Source: Syntrophomonadaceae bacterium (GTDB taxonomy: Bacteria; Bacillota; Dethiobacteria; DTU022). From it: DNA of 9,802 nt. The notes beneath the pieces were generated by a model, which saw only the letters and a program-made list of their open reading frames with translations, did not search any database and was not told the origin of the DNA. Location of the stretch: assembly GCA_003566935.1 (NCBI GenBank), contig PXBM01000268.1, forward strand, positions 1 to 9,802, written 5' to 3'. Below, piece by piece: positions 1 through 6,101 of this stretch. Numbering within the stretch: position 1 is the stretch's first letter; every line of letters begins with the position of its first letter. Made by a program: the position numbers and the translations under genes.

Positions 1-179
1 TCTTCAAAAGGCCCGGTTGTAATCAGGATGTCGTCCAGACCACAGCTTAAGAGAGCCTTGATCTGGCGGGTTAAAATGGTATCTTCCCGGCTGATTTCAA
101 CCAGGCACTTGGGTTTATCGGCTGTCAGGCTGCCCATCCGCGAGCCTGTGCCGGAGTTCAGAATCACTACTTTTTTCAT
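1..179 (-). CDS. MobA-fold nucleotidyltransferase, probably the CTP:phosphonate cytidylyltransferase (PntC type); partial, 3' end outside window
   Basis: The 59 visible codons begin MKKVVILNSGTGSRMG and continue with ADKPKCLVEI. This is the N-terminal nucleotide-binding loop (GxGxRM) plus the KPK lysine motif of sugar-nucleotide and LicC/PntC-type nucleotidyltransferases. The ATG at 179-177 has an AGGA site at 191-188 with 8-nt spacing and follows the decarboxylase stop codon by 15 nt, so the two are co-transcribed. Known PntC enzymes activate 2-aminoethylphosphonate with CTP, and pepM-ppd-pntC is a known gene order, in some species with PntC fused to the AEP transaminase. The assignment to a phosphonate substrate is therefore inferred from neighbours, since the visible part would also fit a phosphocholine (LicC) or sugar-phosphate enzyme. 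Whether a transaminase domain follows cannot be seen. Family call firm, substrate moderate. Confidence 0.8.
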   Translation of the reverse strand, partial: MKKVVILNSGTGSRMGSLTADKPKCLVEISREDTILTRQIKALLSCGLDDILITTGPFE

Positions 180-194
180 CTTCCCAATCCTTTC

Positions 195-1331
195 TTATTC
201 CAGCTGCTGTGTTAAAAACTTCATAAATTCAGCTTTATTTTCCCGCGGAGATTCCTGTGGCCGCCCCAGGTCGGCCCGGGAGCCTCTGCGCACCCTGATT
301 TCCAGCAGACAGGGCCCCTTGCAATCCTGAAAAGCCCGTAGGTGCTTGAGTATTTCCGTTTTTGATTCCGCCCTTCCTGTCTGCCTGTAGCCGCAGGCAC
401 CGGCCATTGCAGGCAGATCTATATCAAAGCCCGGGGTGGGCTGGCCGCCCACTGAATCATGAGCGCCGTTATTAAAAACAATATGCTTGAAGTTTGCAGC
501 CTCGCTGTTTCCGATGACAGCCAGGGCCCCCATGTGCATCAGGACAGCCCCATCGCCATCCAGACAGTAGACGTCCCTATCCGGCTGCCGGAGAGCTATG
601 CCGAGGGCAATTTGCGAGGCATGGCCCATTGAGCCCACGTTTAAAAAATCGCCCTGGTGGCCCTGGTTTTCCGCCTTCCTGTACTCATATATTTCACGGG
701 AAAGTTTACCGGTAGTGGAAACAACCGGCCCGGAAGGGTCAAGGCTGGAAAGGACAATCCTGAGGGCCTGCTCCCTGCTTAAAGGATAAGAGTTATTCTG
801 ATCGCTGCTGCCCCGGTACGGGCCAAATATGTTTTTCGAAGCGATTAAAGCGTAGGGCGCATTGTCGTAGCGCATCTGCTCCGCTGCCCCGGCCACTGCT
901 TTTGAGGCATCGTCATCGGCCGGGAAAAGCCGGGTGTATTTTATGCCCAGCGTTTCCAGGAGGGGCAGAGTTACAAGCCCCTGCTTAAGGTGCTGTGGTT
1001 CATCCTTAACCCCGGGTTCTCCCCGCCAGCCGATTAACATCAGTACTGGCACGTTGTAAACCTTAGGGTCTGCCAGAGAAAGGAGGGGATTTACTGCATT
1101 TCCCAGTCCGGAATTCTGCATGTAAACCAGGCCTGTTTTTCCCGTTGCCAGGTAATGACCCACCGCCAGGGCAATAGCATTACCTTCGTTGGCGGCAGTA
1201 ATATGCCGGCCCTCTGGGGCATGGTCGGCCAGGAAACCAATGATATTTTGAAGCAACGAATCCGGGACCCCGGTAAAAAAATCTATGTCATTTTCCAGCA
1301 GGACCTTGTAAAAAAAGCGGCAATCAATAAT
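195..1331 (-). CDS. aepY: phosphonopyruvate decarboxylase (ThDP-dependent), apparent ATT start
   Basis: It decarboxylates phosphonopyruvate to phosphonoacetaldehyde, the irreversible step that pulls the unfavourable PEP mutase reaction forward. With the start at 1331 it has 378 residues, the usual family length. Seen in order: FFTGVPDSLL (about 18-27), AANEGNAIAL with the catalytic Glu at about 49, GWRGEPGVKDEPQH (101-114), and the ThDP/Mg motif GDG (259-261) ending in NN (287-288). No ATG, GTG or TTG precedes the FFTGVPDS block in frame; the first TTG (1256) lies inside it and would remove the first 25 residues. ATT at 1331-1329 gives MIDCRFFYKVLLENDIDFF, matching the normal N-terminus from memory, and lies 1 nt after the pepM stop with a GGGGG stretch (1341-1345 plus neighbours) as a plausible ribosome site. 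Also called ppd. Function very likely; the exact start is inferred. Confidence 0.93.
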   Translation of the reverse strand: MIDCRFFYKVLLENDIDFFTGVPDSLLQNIIGFLADHAPEGRHITAANEGNAIALAVGHYLATGKTGLVYMQNSGLGNAVNPLLSLADPKVYNVPVLMLIGWRGEPGVKDEPQHLKQGLVTLPLLETLGIKYTRLFPADDDASKAVAGAAEQMRYDNAPYALIASKNIFGPYRGSSDQNNSYPLSREQALRIVLSSLDPSGPVVSTTGKLSREIYEYRKAENQGHQGDFLNVGSMGHASQIALGIALRQPDRDVYCLDGDGAVLMHMGALAVIGNSEAANFKHIVFNNGAHDSVGGQPTPGFDIDLPAMAGACGYRQTGRAESKTEILKHLRAFQDCKGPCLLEIRVRRGSRADLGRPQESPRENKAEFMKFLTQQLE

Positions 1332-1332
1332 T

Positions 1333-2634
1333 TTAACAGCCCCCGGGAATTAAATTTATAATATCCTTGATCGGCATACAGCTCTTTTCGCTTTCATAGG
1401 CTCTTTCATTTTCCAGGACACACTTAGCTGTCTCAACCATGGCCGGGTAGGCGCTCCTGAGCAAATGGTTGGCGTAAATAACCAGGTTGGCTCCCGCTTC
1501 GGCCAGTTCGCTTTCCCGGGCCCGGTTGAAGGTTGTCGGTACGACAACCAGGGGAACATCTTTATTGGCGCTGCGAAATTCTCTGCAGAAACGGAATATT
1601 TCGTCAGGTTCCCGTTCCTTGCTGTGAATCATGATTCCATCGGCGCCGGCCTCGATATAGGCATGGGCCCTTTTAAGGGCATCATCCAGGCCTGCCTTCA
1701 GGATCAGGCTTTCAATCCGGGCGATAATCATGAAATCTTCCGTCACCTGGGACTGCTTTCCCCGGGTAATTTTTGCCGAAAAATTCTCGATGCTGTCCTG
1801 CTCCTGCTTGATATCGGTACCGAACAGGGAATTCTTCTTCAGGCCAATCTTGTCTTCGATGATAACAGCAGAAACGCCCAGCCGTTCCAAGCTCTTCACA
1901 AAATAGGCAAAGTGCTCCTCGTAGCCGCCGGTATCTCCATCCATAATGATCGGCTTGGTGGTTACTTCCAGGATATCGTTCAGCGTGGCAAGACGTGAAC
2001 TTGAGTCGACCAGTTCAATATCGGGCTTTCCTTTTACCGTTGAATCGCAAAGGCTGCTCACCCACATGCCGTCAAATTGTTTGACCAGGTCGCCCTGGCT
2101 GATAGTGAGTTTTTCCACAATCAGCCCTGTTAAACCGTTATGAGCCTCCATAAACCTGGCAACCGGCTTGACATCCAGCAGCTGGCGCAGGCGTTTGATC
2201 CGGATTTCGGGGGTTGTGCCGATTTCCTGCAGAGCTTGATCGAGCATGCGGACTGAAACCCCTTCGGTATATTCAACTTCAACCAGTTTTCCGCCCCACT
2301 GTTTCAGGGTTGTGATGACCTTTTCCCGGACTTCCTTCTGGATGCCGGTCTTCCAATCATCGCCGTGCACTACATAATCGGGCTTCAACTTGAGTAGGTT
2401 CGGGACATAATCAAGAGTATTTTGCGGAATAACACGGTTTACCCCTTTTATGTTTTCAACAATCTGCTTCCGCTTATCAAATTCAATCACCGGAAACCTT
2501 TTGTAGGTGGCTATTACTTCGTCGGTTAAAATACCGACCGTTACATCGCCCAGTTTCCGAGCTTCATTTATAACGTTAATATGCCCGTGATGAATAATGT
2601 CAGCGCTCATAGCTAAATAAACTTTTTTCATCAT
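1333..2634 (-). CDS. aepX: bifunctional cytidylyltransferase-like domain / phosphoenolpyruvate mutase
   Basis: It makes the C-P bond by rearranging phosphoenolpyruvate to phosphonopyruvate, the entry step of nearly all phosphonate biosynthesis (PepM). The C-terminal domain (about 145-420) shows the mutase-specific EDKIGLKKNS motif at 260-269 and the Mg-binding DGDTGG at 232-237, which separate it from isocitrate lyase relatives. The N-terminal domain (1 to about 140) is a TagD/ECT-type nucleotidyltransferase with HHGH at 15-18, HGDDW at 90-94 and a TEGVS remnant of the ISTT-type motif at 123-127. Such fusions are known among PEP mutases but the role of the N-terminal domain is unclear. Two adjacent ATGs (2634 and 2631) are possible starts; AAGGAG lies 5-8 nt upstream. 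It is the first gene of a pepM-ppd-nucleotidyltransferase operon, 1 nt from ppd. Confidence 0.95.
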   Translation of the reverse strand: MMKKVYLAMSADIIHHGHINVINEARKLGDVTVGILTDEVIATYKRFPVIEFDKRKQIVENIKGVNRVIPQNTLDYVPNLLKLKPDYVVHGDDWKTGIQKEVREKVITTLKQWGGKLVEVEYTEGVSVRMLDQALQEIGTTPEIRIKRLRQLLDVKPVARFMEAHNGLTGLIVEKLTISQGDLVKQFDGMWVSSLCDSTVKGKPDIELVDSSSRLATLNDILEVTTKPIIMDGDTGGYEEHFAYFVKSLERLGVSAVIIEDKIGLKKNSLFGTDIKQEQDSIENFSAKITRGKQSQVTEDFMIIARIESLILKAGLDDALKRAHAYIEAGADGIMIHSKEREPDEIFRFCREFRSANKDVPLVVVPTTFNRARESELAEAGANLVIYANHLLRSAYPAMVETAKCVLENERAYESEKSCMPIKDIINLIPGGC

Positions 2635-2662
2635 TTGGTCTCCTTAAGAGTATTTAGCAGAA

Positions 2663-2679
2663 ACTATTTGGTGAATAGT
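2663..2679 (-). repeat. 6-bp inverted repeat in the pepM leader
   Basis: ACTATT (2663-2668) and AATAGT (2674-2679) are perfect inverted copies around a 5-nt loop. They lie just downstream of the start point expected from the promoter at 2692-2721 and about 16 nt upstream of the AAGGAG site. It could be an operator or a small leader hairpin; a repeat this short may be chance. Confidence 0.3.
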
Positions 2680-2691
2680 CATCTTGCTCTT

Positions 2692-2721
2692 ATTGTAATA
2701 ATTCTCGGGTCTGTCTTTAAA
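2692..2721 (-). promoter_or_regulatory. possible sigma-A promoter for the pepM operon
   Basis: On the minus strand TTTAAA (2721-2716) is followed after 18 nt by TACAAT (2697-2692), about 58 nt before the pepM ATG. The -35 box matches four of six consensus bases and the -10 five of six. It would let the phosphonate genes be transcribed apart from the licD run, which ends at 2751. Confidence 0.4.
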
Positions 2722-2750
2722 TTCCTTGTTTCAAAGAGCACTAACCAGCA

Positions 2751-3431
2751 TTAGCGCTTAAATTTCTCAATTACAGTCTCGGGGCTGTCATGCTTGATTG
2801 CACCGTCGTCATCAATAAAGAACCAATCCTTCTGGGGGATTTCCCATTTTCCATACCGGTAGGTCAGGTACTCCTGGTATGCTTTTGGGGCAGGAATTTC
2901 GTCGCCCAGCCATAGGGTTTCTTCAAAAAATTTTTTTGGGACCCAAACGGTATAAATCTTGTAACTGGTTGTCCAGGGCCAGCGATTCACAACGACCCGG
3001 CGCTTCCTGATAAAAATTTCCTGGATTGCCTTCCGGGGGAGAGCATAAAGGTAATAAGCGGGGTTTTTGCGGGAGATAGGATAAGGCATGCAGTAAACCT
3101 GCGGGCACCAGGCGTAATCTCCCTCCCTGTGAAACAGGCTGATATCAATGTCCAGAGAAGATTCTTTAAAGCAGGGCATAAATTTATATTTAAAATTGAG
3201 ACCCCGGTAATTCCTGATCGATACCCGGTATCCCCTGCTTTCAACTTCCGGAATAATCCCTTCAAGCAGGGGTTCGTTGTCGGACCACATGCTTAAGTCT
3301 ATATCGTGATCATCTTCCATAATCCCGCCTTCCCGGGTCAGGCCGAGAAGCGTTCCACTGTCGATCCAGAACTTAACACCGCGCCCGGCTAGCATCTTGC
3401 ACATCCATATCAATTCCCGGTTAAGGCTCAT
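2751..3431 (-). CDS. LicD family phosphotransferase, third of three
   Basis: LicD/fukutin-type nucleotidyltransferase-fold protein of 226 residues, normally transferring a phospho-group such as phosphocholine from a CDP- or CMP-activated donor to a sugar. The core is DSGTLLGL (24-31) followed by EDDHDIDLSMW (39-49), which carries the metal-binding Asp residues; the C-terminus has the family's YLTYRYGKWEIP block and ends near DDDGAI. No signal peptide or membrane segment is seen, so it should act in the cytosol. ATG at 3431 is 5 nt after the preceding licD stop, with GGAG inside the end of that gene. AWCP, VPKKFFE and YRYG blocks are shared with the first licD copy, so these two look like sisters. 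Next to phosphonate genes the donor is probably CMP-aminoethylphosphonate; that is inferred. Confidence 0.88.
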   Translation of the reverse strand: MSLNRELIWMCKMLAGRGVKFWIDSGTLLGLTREGGIMEDDHDIDLSMWSDNEPLLEGIIPEVESRGYRVSIRNYRGLNFKYKFMPCFKESSLDIDISLFHREGDYAWCPQVYCMPYPISRKNPAYYLYALPRKAIQEIFIRKRRVVVNRWPWTTSYKIYTVWVPKKFFEETLWLGDEIPAPKAYQEYLTYRYGKWEIPQKDWFFIDDDGAIKHDSPETVIEKFKR

Positions 3432-3436
3432 AGCTA

Positions 3437-4192
3437 TTACTCCAATGCTTGATTGGTTATGGCGCCGTCATCTTCCCAGAACACCCATTCTTTCCTGGGC
3501 TTATGCCAGTCGGGTCCGTATTTGAGGGCCAGGTATGCTTCCGGGTCAGCGGGAACGGGCAGGTTCACTCCGTCTATCGAAATACCCTCTAATTTTAAAA
3601 AATAGTGTTCCGGGACAGCCATGGTTACGTAAGGCTTAAAATAGTACTGGCTCCTGCCTGACAGGTGGGACAGGGCTCGCCAGGCCGGAGCGGGAATGAT
3701 CTTTGCGAACAAAAGCAGGGCCCGGTATAAACCTACCCCAGGCAGCTTTTTATCCAGCCTGCCGGAGGCGGCATGGGCGCCGAACAGTGCAGCTTTTACT
3801 GCCAGACCTTCTAACCGGCCCGGCCCGGGGTAATACATTTTTTTCACTGCCAGACCGGAGGTGCGCCGGTAAAAAGCAATATTGATCATGACCACATCTT
3901 CTTCAAGGGAGGTTATCGACAGCTGGTGCGGCTTATAGGCTTCGATCCAGATACCCTCTCGCTTTAAATTCGCCAGGATCTGAGCCCTGTTATTTTTGTA
4001 ATCATCTTTCCAGACACCTAAATCCAGATCGTGATCATCCTCAATAAGCCTTCCGTCTCTGACCAACCCCAGAAGGGTCCCCTGGTCCAACCAAAAGGGA
4101 ACACCTAGAGAATCAAAGGCTTTCATAACTTCAGGCAGAAGGGGATGATCTTTTAGGCGGCGTCTACCGGATTGGGGGTCTGAAACGTTCAT
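3437..4192 (-). CDS. LicD family phosphotransferase, second of three (divergent copy)
   Basis: LicD-type protein of 251 residues. Key residues are DQGTLLGLVRDG (36-47) and EDDHDLDLGVW (51-61), with the metal-binding acidic cluster intact; the C-terminus keeps YLALKYGPDW and DDGAI. The middle (about 100-190) is quite unlike the other two copies and lacks their AWCP and VPxKFFE blocks, suggesting a different acceptor. ATG at 4192 overlaps the stop of the upstream licD by 4 nt (ATGA), with TGGAG 5 nt before it, so translation is coupled. No membrane segment is evident. LicD fold is clear; donor and acceptor are inferred only from the phosphonate and glycan-export context. Confidence 0.85.
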   Translation of the reverse strand: MNVSDPQSGRRRLKDHPLLPEVMKAFDSLGVPFWLDQGTLLGLVRDGRLIEDDHDLDLGVWKDDYKNNRAQILANLKREGIWIEAYKPHQLSITSLEEDVVMINIAFYRRTSGLAVKKMYYPGPGRLEGLAVKAALFGAHAASGRLDKKLPGVGLYRALLLFAKIIPAPAWRALSHLSGRSQYYFKPYVTMAVPEHYFLKLEGISIDGVNLPVPADPEAYLALKYGPDWHKPRKEWVFWEDDGAITNQALE

Positions 4193-4977
4193 GATTTCTC
4201 CAGTACAGACTTTCTAACCTGTTTTAACTGACTTCCCCCCGGCCCGCTCTCCAGGGAGAGTAATTCAACAATCTCCTCGGGATGAAGATGCACAATAGCC
4301 CCGTCATGAATCCAGAAATCCCAATATTTAGCAGGAATTTGCCACTCGCCATAACGGTAAGCCAGGTATTCCTGCCACTTCTCTGGGATAAAAGTTTCAT
4401 ATTCCATGTGGTAGACAGTCTGTTCAAAAAACTTTCCGGGAACCCACCAGGTCCCGATATCTCTACGCAGGTTCCAGGGAAACCGGGTAACATCTGTAGC
4501 TGTCAGGTATTCCCGCAGTCGCTTCCTGGCTACCACAAAATACCTGTAAAGCCTTGATGTCAGCTTTCGGGGGTAGGGGGGGCCAATCCCACGGCCGGCC
4601 GGGCACCAGGCCCACCGGCCTGTTCTTCTGAACAGCATAATATGAACCGGGATTAAACCTTCTTTCAGAAACCGGTACTGGTAAATCAGGTCTTTATATA
4701 GCCAGATTGTAACCGTGTATCCCCTATCCCTGAAAACAGGAACCAGCTGTCTCAGCTGTTCTTCATGTTCAGCCCACATCTGCAGATCGACATCTTTCTC
4801 ATGGTCAAAAAGTTTGCCGTCACGCATCAGACCCAGAAGGACGCCGCTGTCCATGCAGTAAGGTACTTTATGCTCATTTAAGATCCTGACAAAAGGCAGG
4901 TAATCTATCCTGTTCGGCGGATACTCGTTTTCAATGTCTTCTCTCTGAAATGCAAGGCTCTCTTTTACCGGCGCCAT
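4189..4977 (-). CDS. LicD family phosphotransferase, first of three
   Basis: LicD-type protein of 262 residues and first gene of the minus-strand run. It shows DSGVLLGLMRDG (43-54) and HEKDVDLQMW (59-68): the two Asp residues of DVD remain, but the usual EDDHD has become DHEKD, so the acidic cluster is altered. The C-terminal half has AWCPAG, VPGKFFEQ, YLAYRYGEWQIP and HDGAI, matching the third copy in order and spacing. An extra N-terminal segment of about 20 residues precedes the domain. ATG at 4977 follows a GGGGGG run about 13 nt away, a rather distant ribosome site. A TATAAT box about 40 nt upstream fits a short leader. It likely moves a phospho- or phosphono-substituent onto a glycan; activity is not certain given the changed acidic motif. 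Confidence 0.85.
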   Translation of the reverse strand: MAPVKESLAFQREDIENEYPPNRIDYLPFVRILNEHKVPYCMDSGVLLGLMRDGKLFDHEKDVDLQMWAEHEEQLRQLVPVFRDRGYTVTIWLYKDLIYQYRFLKEGLIPVHIMLFRRTGRWAWCPAGRGIGPPYPRKLTSRLYRYFVVARKRLREYLTATDVTRFPWNLRRDIGTWWVPGKFFEQTVYHMEYETFIPEKWQEYLAYRYGEWQIPAKYWDFWIHDGAIVHLHPEEIVELLSLESGPGGSQLKQVRKSVLEKS

Positions 4978-5016
4978 TTATAGTATGATTCCCCCCGCAA
5001 CTAGTCTTTATGCTCT

Positions 5017-5022
5017 ATTATA
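5017..5022 (-). promoter_or_regulatory. -10 box of the probable licD operon promoter
   Basis: The minus strand reads a perfect TATAAT here, placing transcription start near 5009 and giving a leader of about 32 nt to the ATG at 4977. No convincing -35 box sits 16-18 nt upstream, so the promoter may be weak or activator dependent. Confidence 0.45.
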
Positions 5023-5095
5023 ACTCATTTTTCGCACTCTTTGGTTCATTTTCCCAACATTTTTTAGCCTATCAGCGCATCTGAAAAATAATTAG

Positions 5096-5116
5096 TTTCC
5101 ACAAAGGGTGTGGAAA
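5096..5116. repeat. 8-bp perfect inverted repeat between divergent promoters
   Basis: TTTCCACA (5096-5103) and TGTGGAAA (5109-5116) flank AAGGG in the middle of the divergent licD/exporter region (4978-5289, about 310 bases, AT-rich, no gene seen). It lies about 75 bases upstream of the licD -10 box and about 97 bases upstream of the permease -35 box. The symmetry and position fit a regulator binding site; there is no T-run to make it a terminator. Confidence 0.4.
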
Positions 5117-5212
5117 ATGAGCTATAACACTCCAGGAAGTAATTTTCAATAAGTAGCCGCTTCGCATATCCTATAAACGTATAATATGAAAATAGAAAGA
5201 GGCTGTAAATAT

Positions 5213-5242
5213 TTGACGAAAACAGGTTCTTGTAAATATAAT
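5213..5242 (+). promoter_or_regulatory. sigma-A promoter of the exporter operon
   Basis: TTGACG (5213-5218), an 18-nt spacer and TATAAT (5237-5242) form a near-consensus vegetative promoter. Start of transcription would be near 5249, about 40 nt before the permease ATG. Another TATAAT at 5180-5185 lacks a -35 match. Confidence 0.72.
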
Positions 5243-5289
5243 AAATTAAGCAGACCAGCGTTTTATGAAGGAAGTTAGGACGTGAATTG

Positions 5290-6066
5290 ATGATCGGTTA
5301 CCTCAAAGAGCTGTATATAAGAAAAGACCTGCTGCTTTACCTTGTAACCTCGGGGCTTAAGGCTCAACACAGGAATACCTTCCTCGGCTACCTGTGGTGG
5401 ATACTTGATCCGCTGCTGATGGGGGCAATTTATTATTTCCTGAGAGTAATTGTCCTTGGCATGGAAGGCGATTATATCGGTGCCTTCCTGATTATCGGCC
5501 TGGTTGCCTGGCACTGGATCAATTCAAGCCTCAAAGGCGCGGCCAGTTCCATTTCCGGTAGGTCGAAAATAATTACCCAGGTTTACTTGCCCAAGGCAAT
5601 CTTCCCTTTTGGGGTTAATTTGACCCAGTTGATTAACTTCGCCTTCGGCCTGGTCGTAGTGGCCATATTCCTGGCCGCTTACTGGCTGGTGCCCGGAACC
5701 GAAATACTCTGGCTTCCCTTTATCATGGTCGTCCAGTTCATTTTCCTTTCGGCCCTGGCCCTGATAGTTGCCTTCCTGTGCATGTTCGTCCGCGATATTG
5801 ACAATGTGCTTTCCCATGTAATGCGGATCTGGTTTTGGACAACACCGGTAATCTGGGAAAAGGACCGCCTGCCCGAACAGTATCACTTCCTGATTGAAAT
5901 CAATCCGGCGGCCACGTTATTGATCAGTTACCGCAATGTGCTGATGTACGGAACCGTTCCGGAAACAGGAAAGCTTATTATAATCGGGTTTTTATCGTTT
6001 TTACTAACAGTCTACATGCTCTATTACTATCACCTGAATGAGCACAAGCTGGTCCGGGCTTTATAA
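5290..6066 (+). CDS. ABC-2 type polysaccharide/teichoic acid export permease (TagG/Wzm family)
   Basis: Integral membrane subunit of an exporter that moves lipid-linked glycopolymers out of the cytoplasm. The 258 residues open with RKDLLLYLVTSGLKAQHRNT and LGYLWWILDPLL, the amphipathic N-terminus and first membrane helix typical of TagG/Wzm. About six hydrophobic segments follow, with MFVRDIDNVL and a TTPVIW block as in ABC2_membrane proteins. Start taken as ATG 5290, 9 nt after AGGA (5277-5280); a TTG at 5287 directly before it in frame is the alternative. The ATPase gene follows after 35 nt. A good sigma-A promoter lies 48 nt upstream. It is divergent from the licD genes, suggesting the exported polymer is the one they modify, which is inference. 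Confidence 0.92.
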   Translation: MIGYLKELYIRKDLLLYLVTSGLKAQHRNTFLGYLWWILDPLLMGAIYYFLRVIVLGMEGDYIGAFLIIGLVAWHWINSSLKGAASSISGRSKIITQVYLPKAIFPFGVNLTQLINFAFGLVVVAIFLAAYWLVPGTEILWLPFIMVVQFIFLSALALIVAFLCMFVRDIDNVLSHVMRIWFWTTPVIWEKDRLPEQYHFLIEINPAATLLISYRNVLMYGTVPETGKLIIIGFLSFLLTVYMLYYYHLNEHKLVRAL

Positions 6067-6101
6067 AATTATACCATGCAAGCTGAGGCGGTGCAGAAGA
6101 T

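Noticed and set aside
1465..1998. Open frame of 177 codons antisense to PEP mutase
   Set aside because: It mirrors the conserved mutase domain; its length follows from the codon pattern of the real gene.
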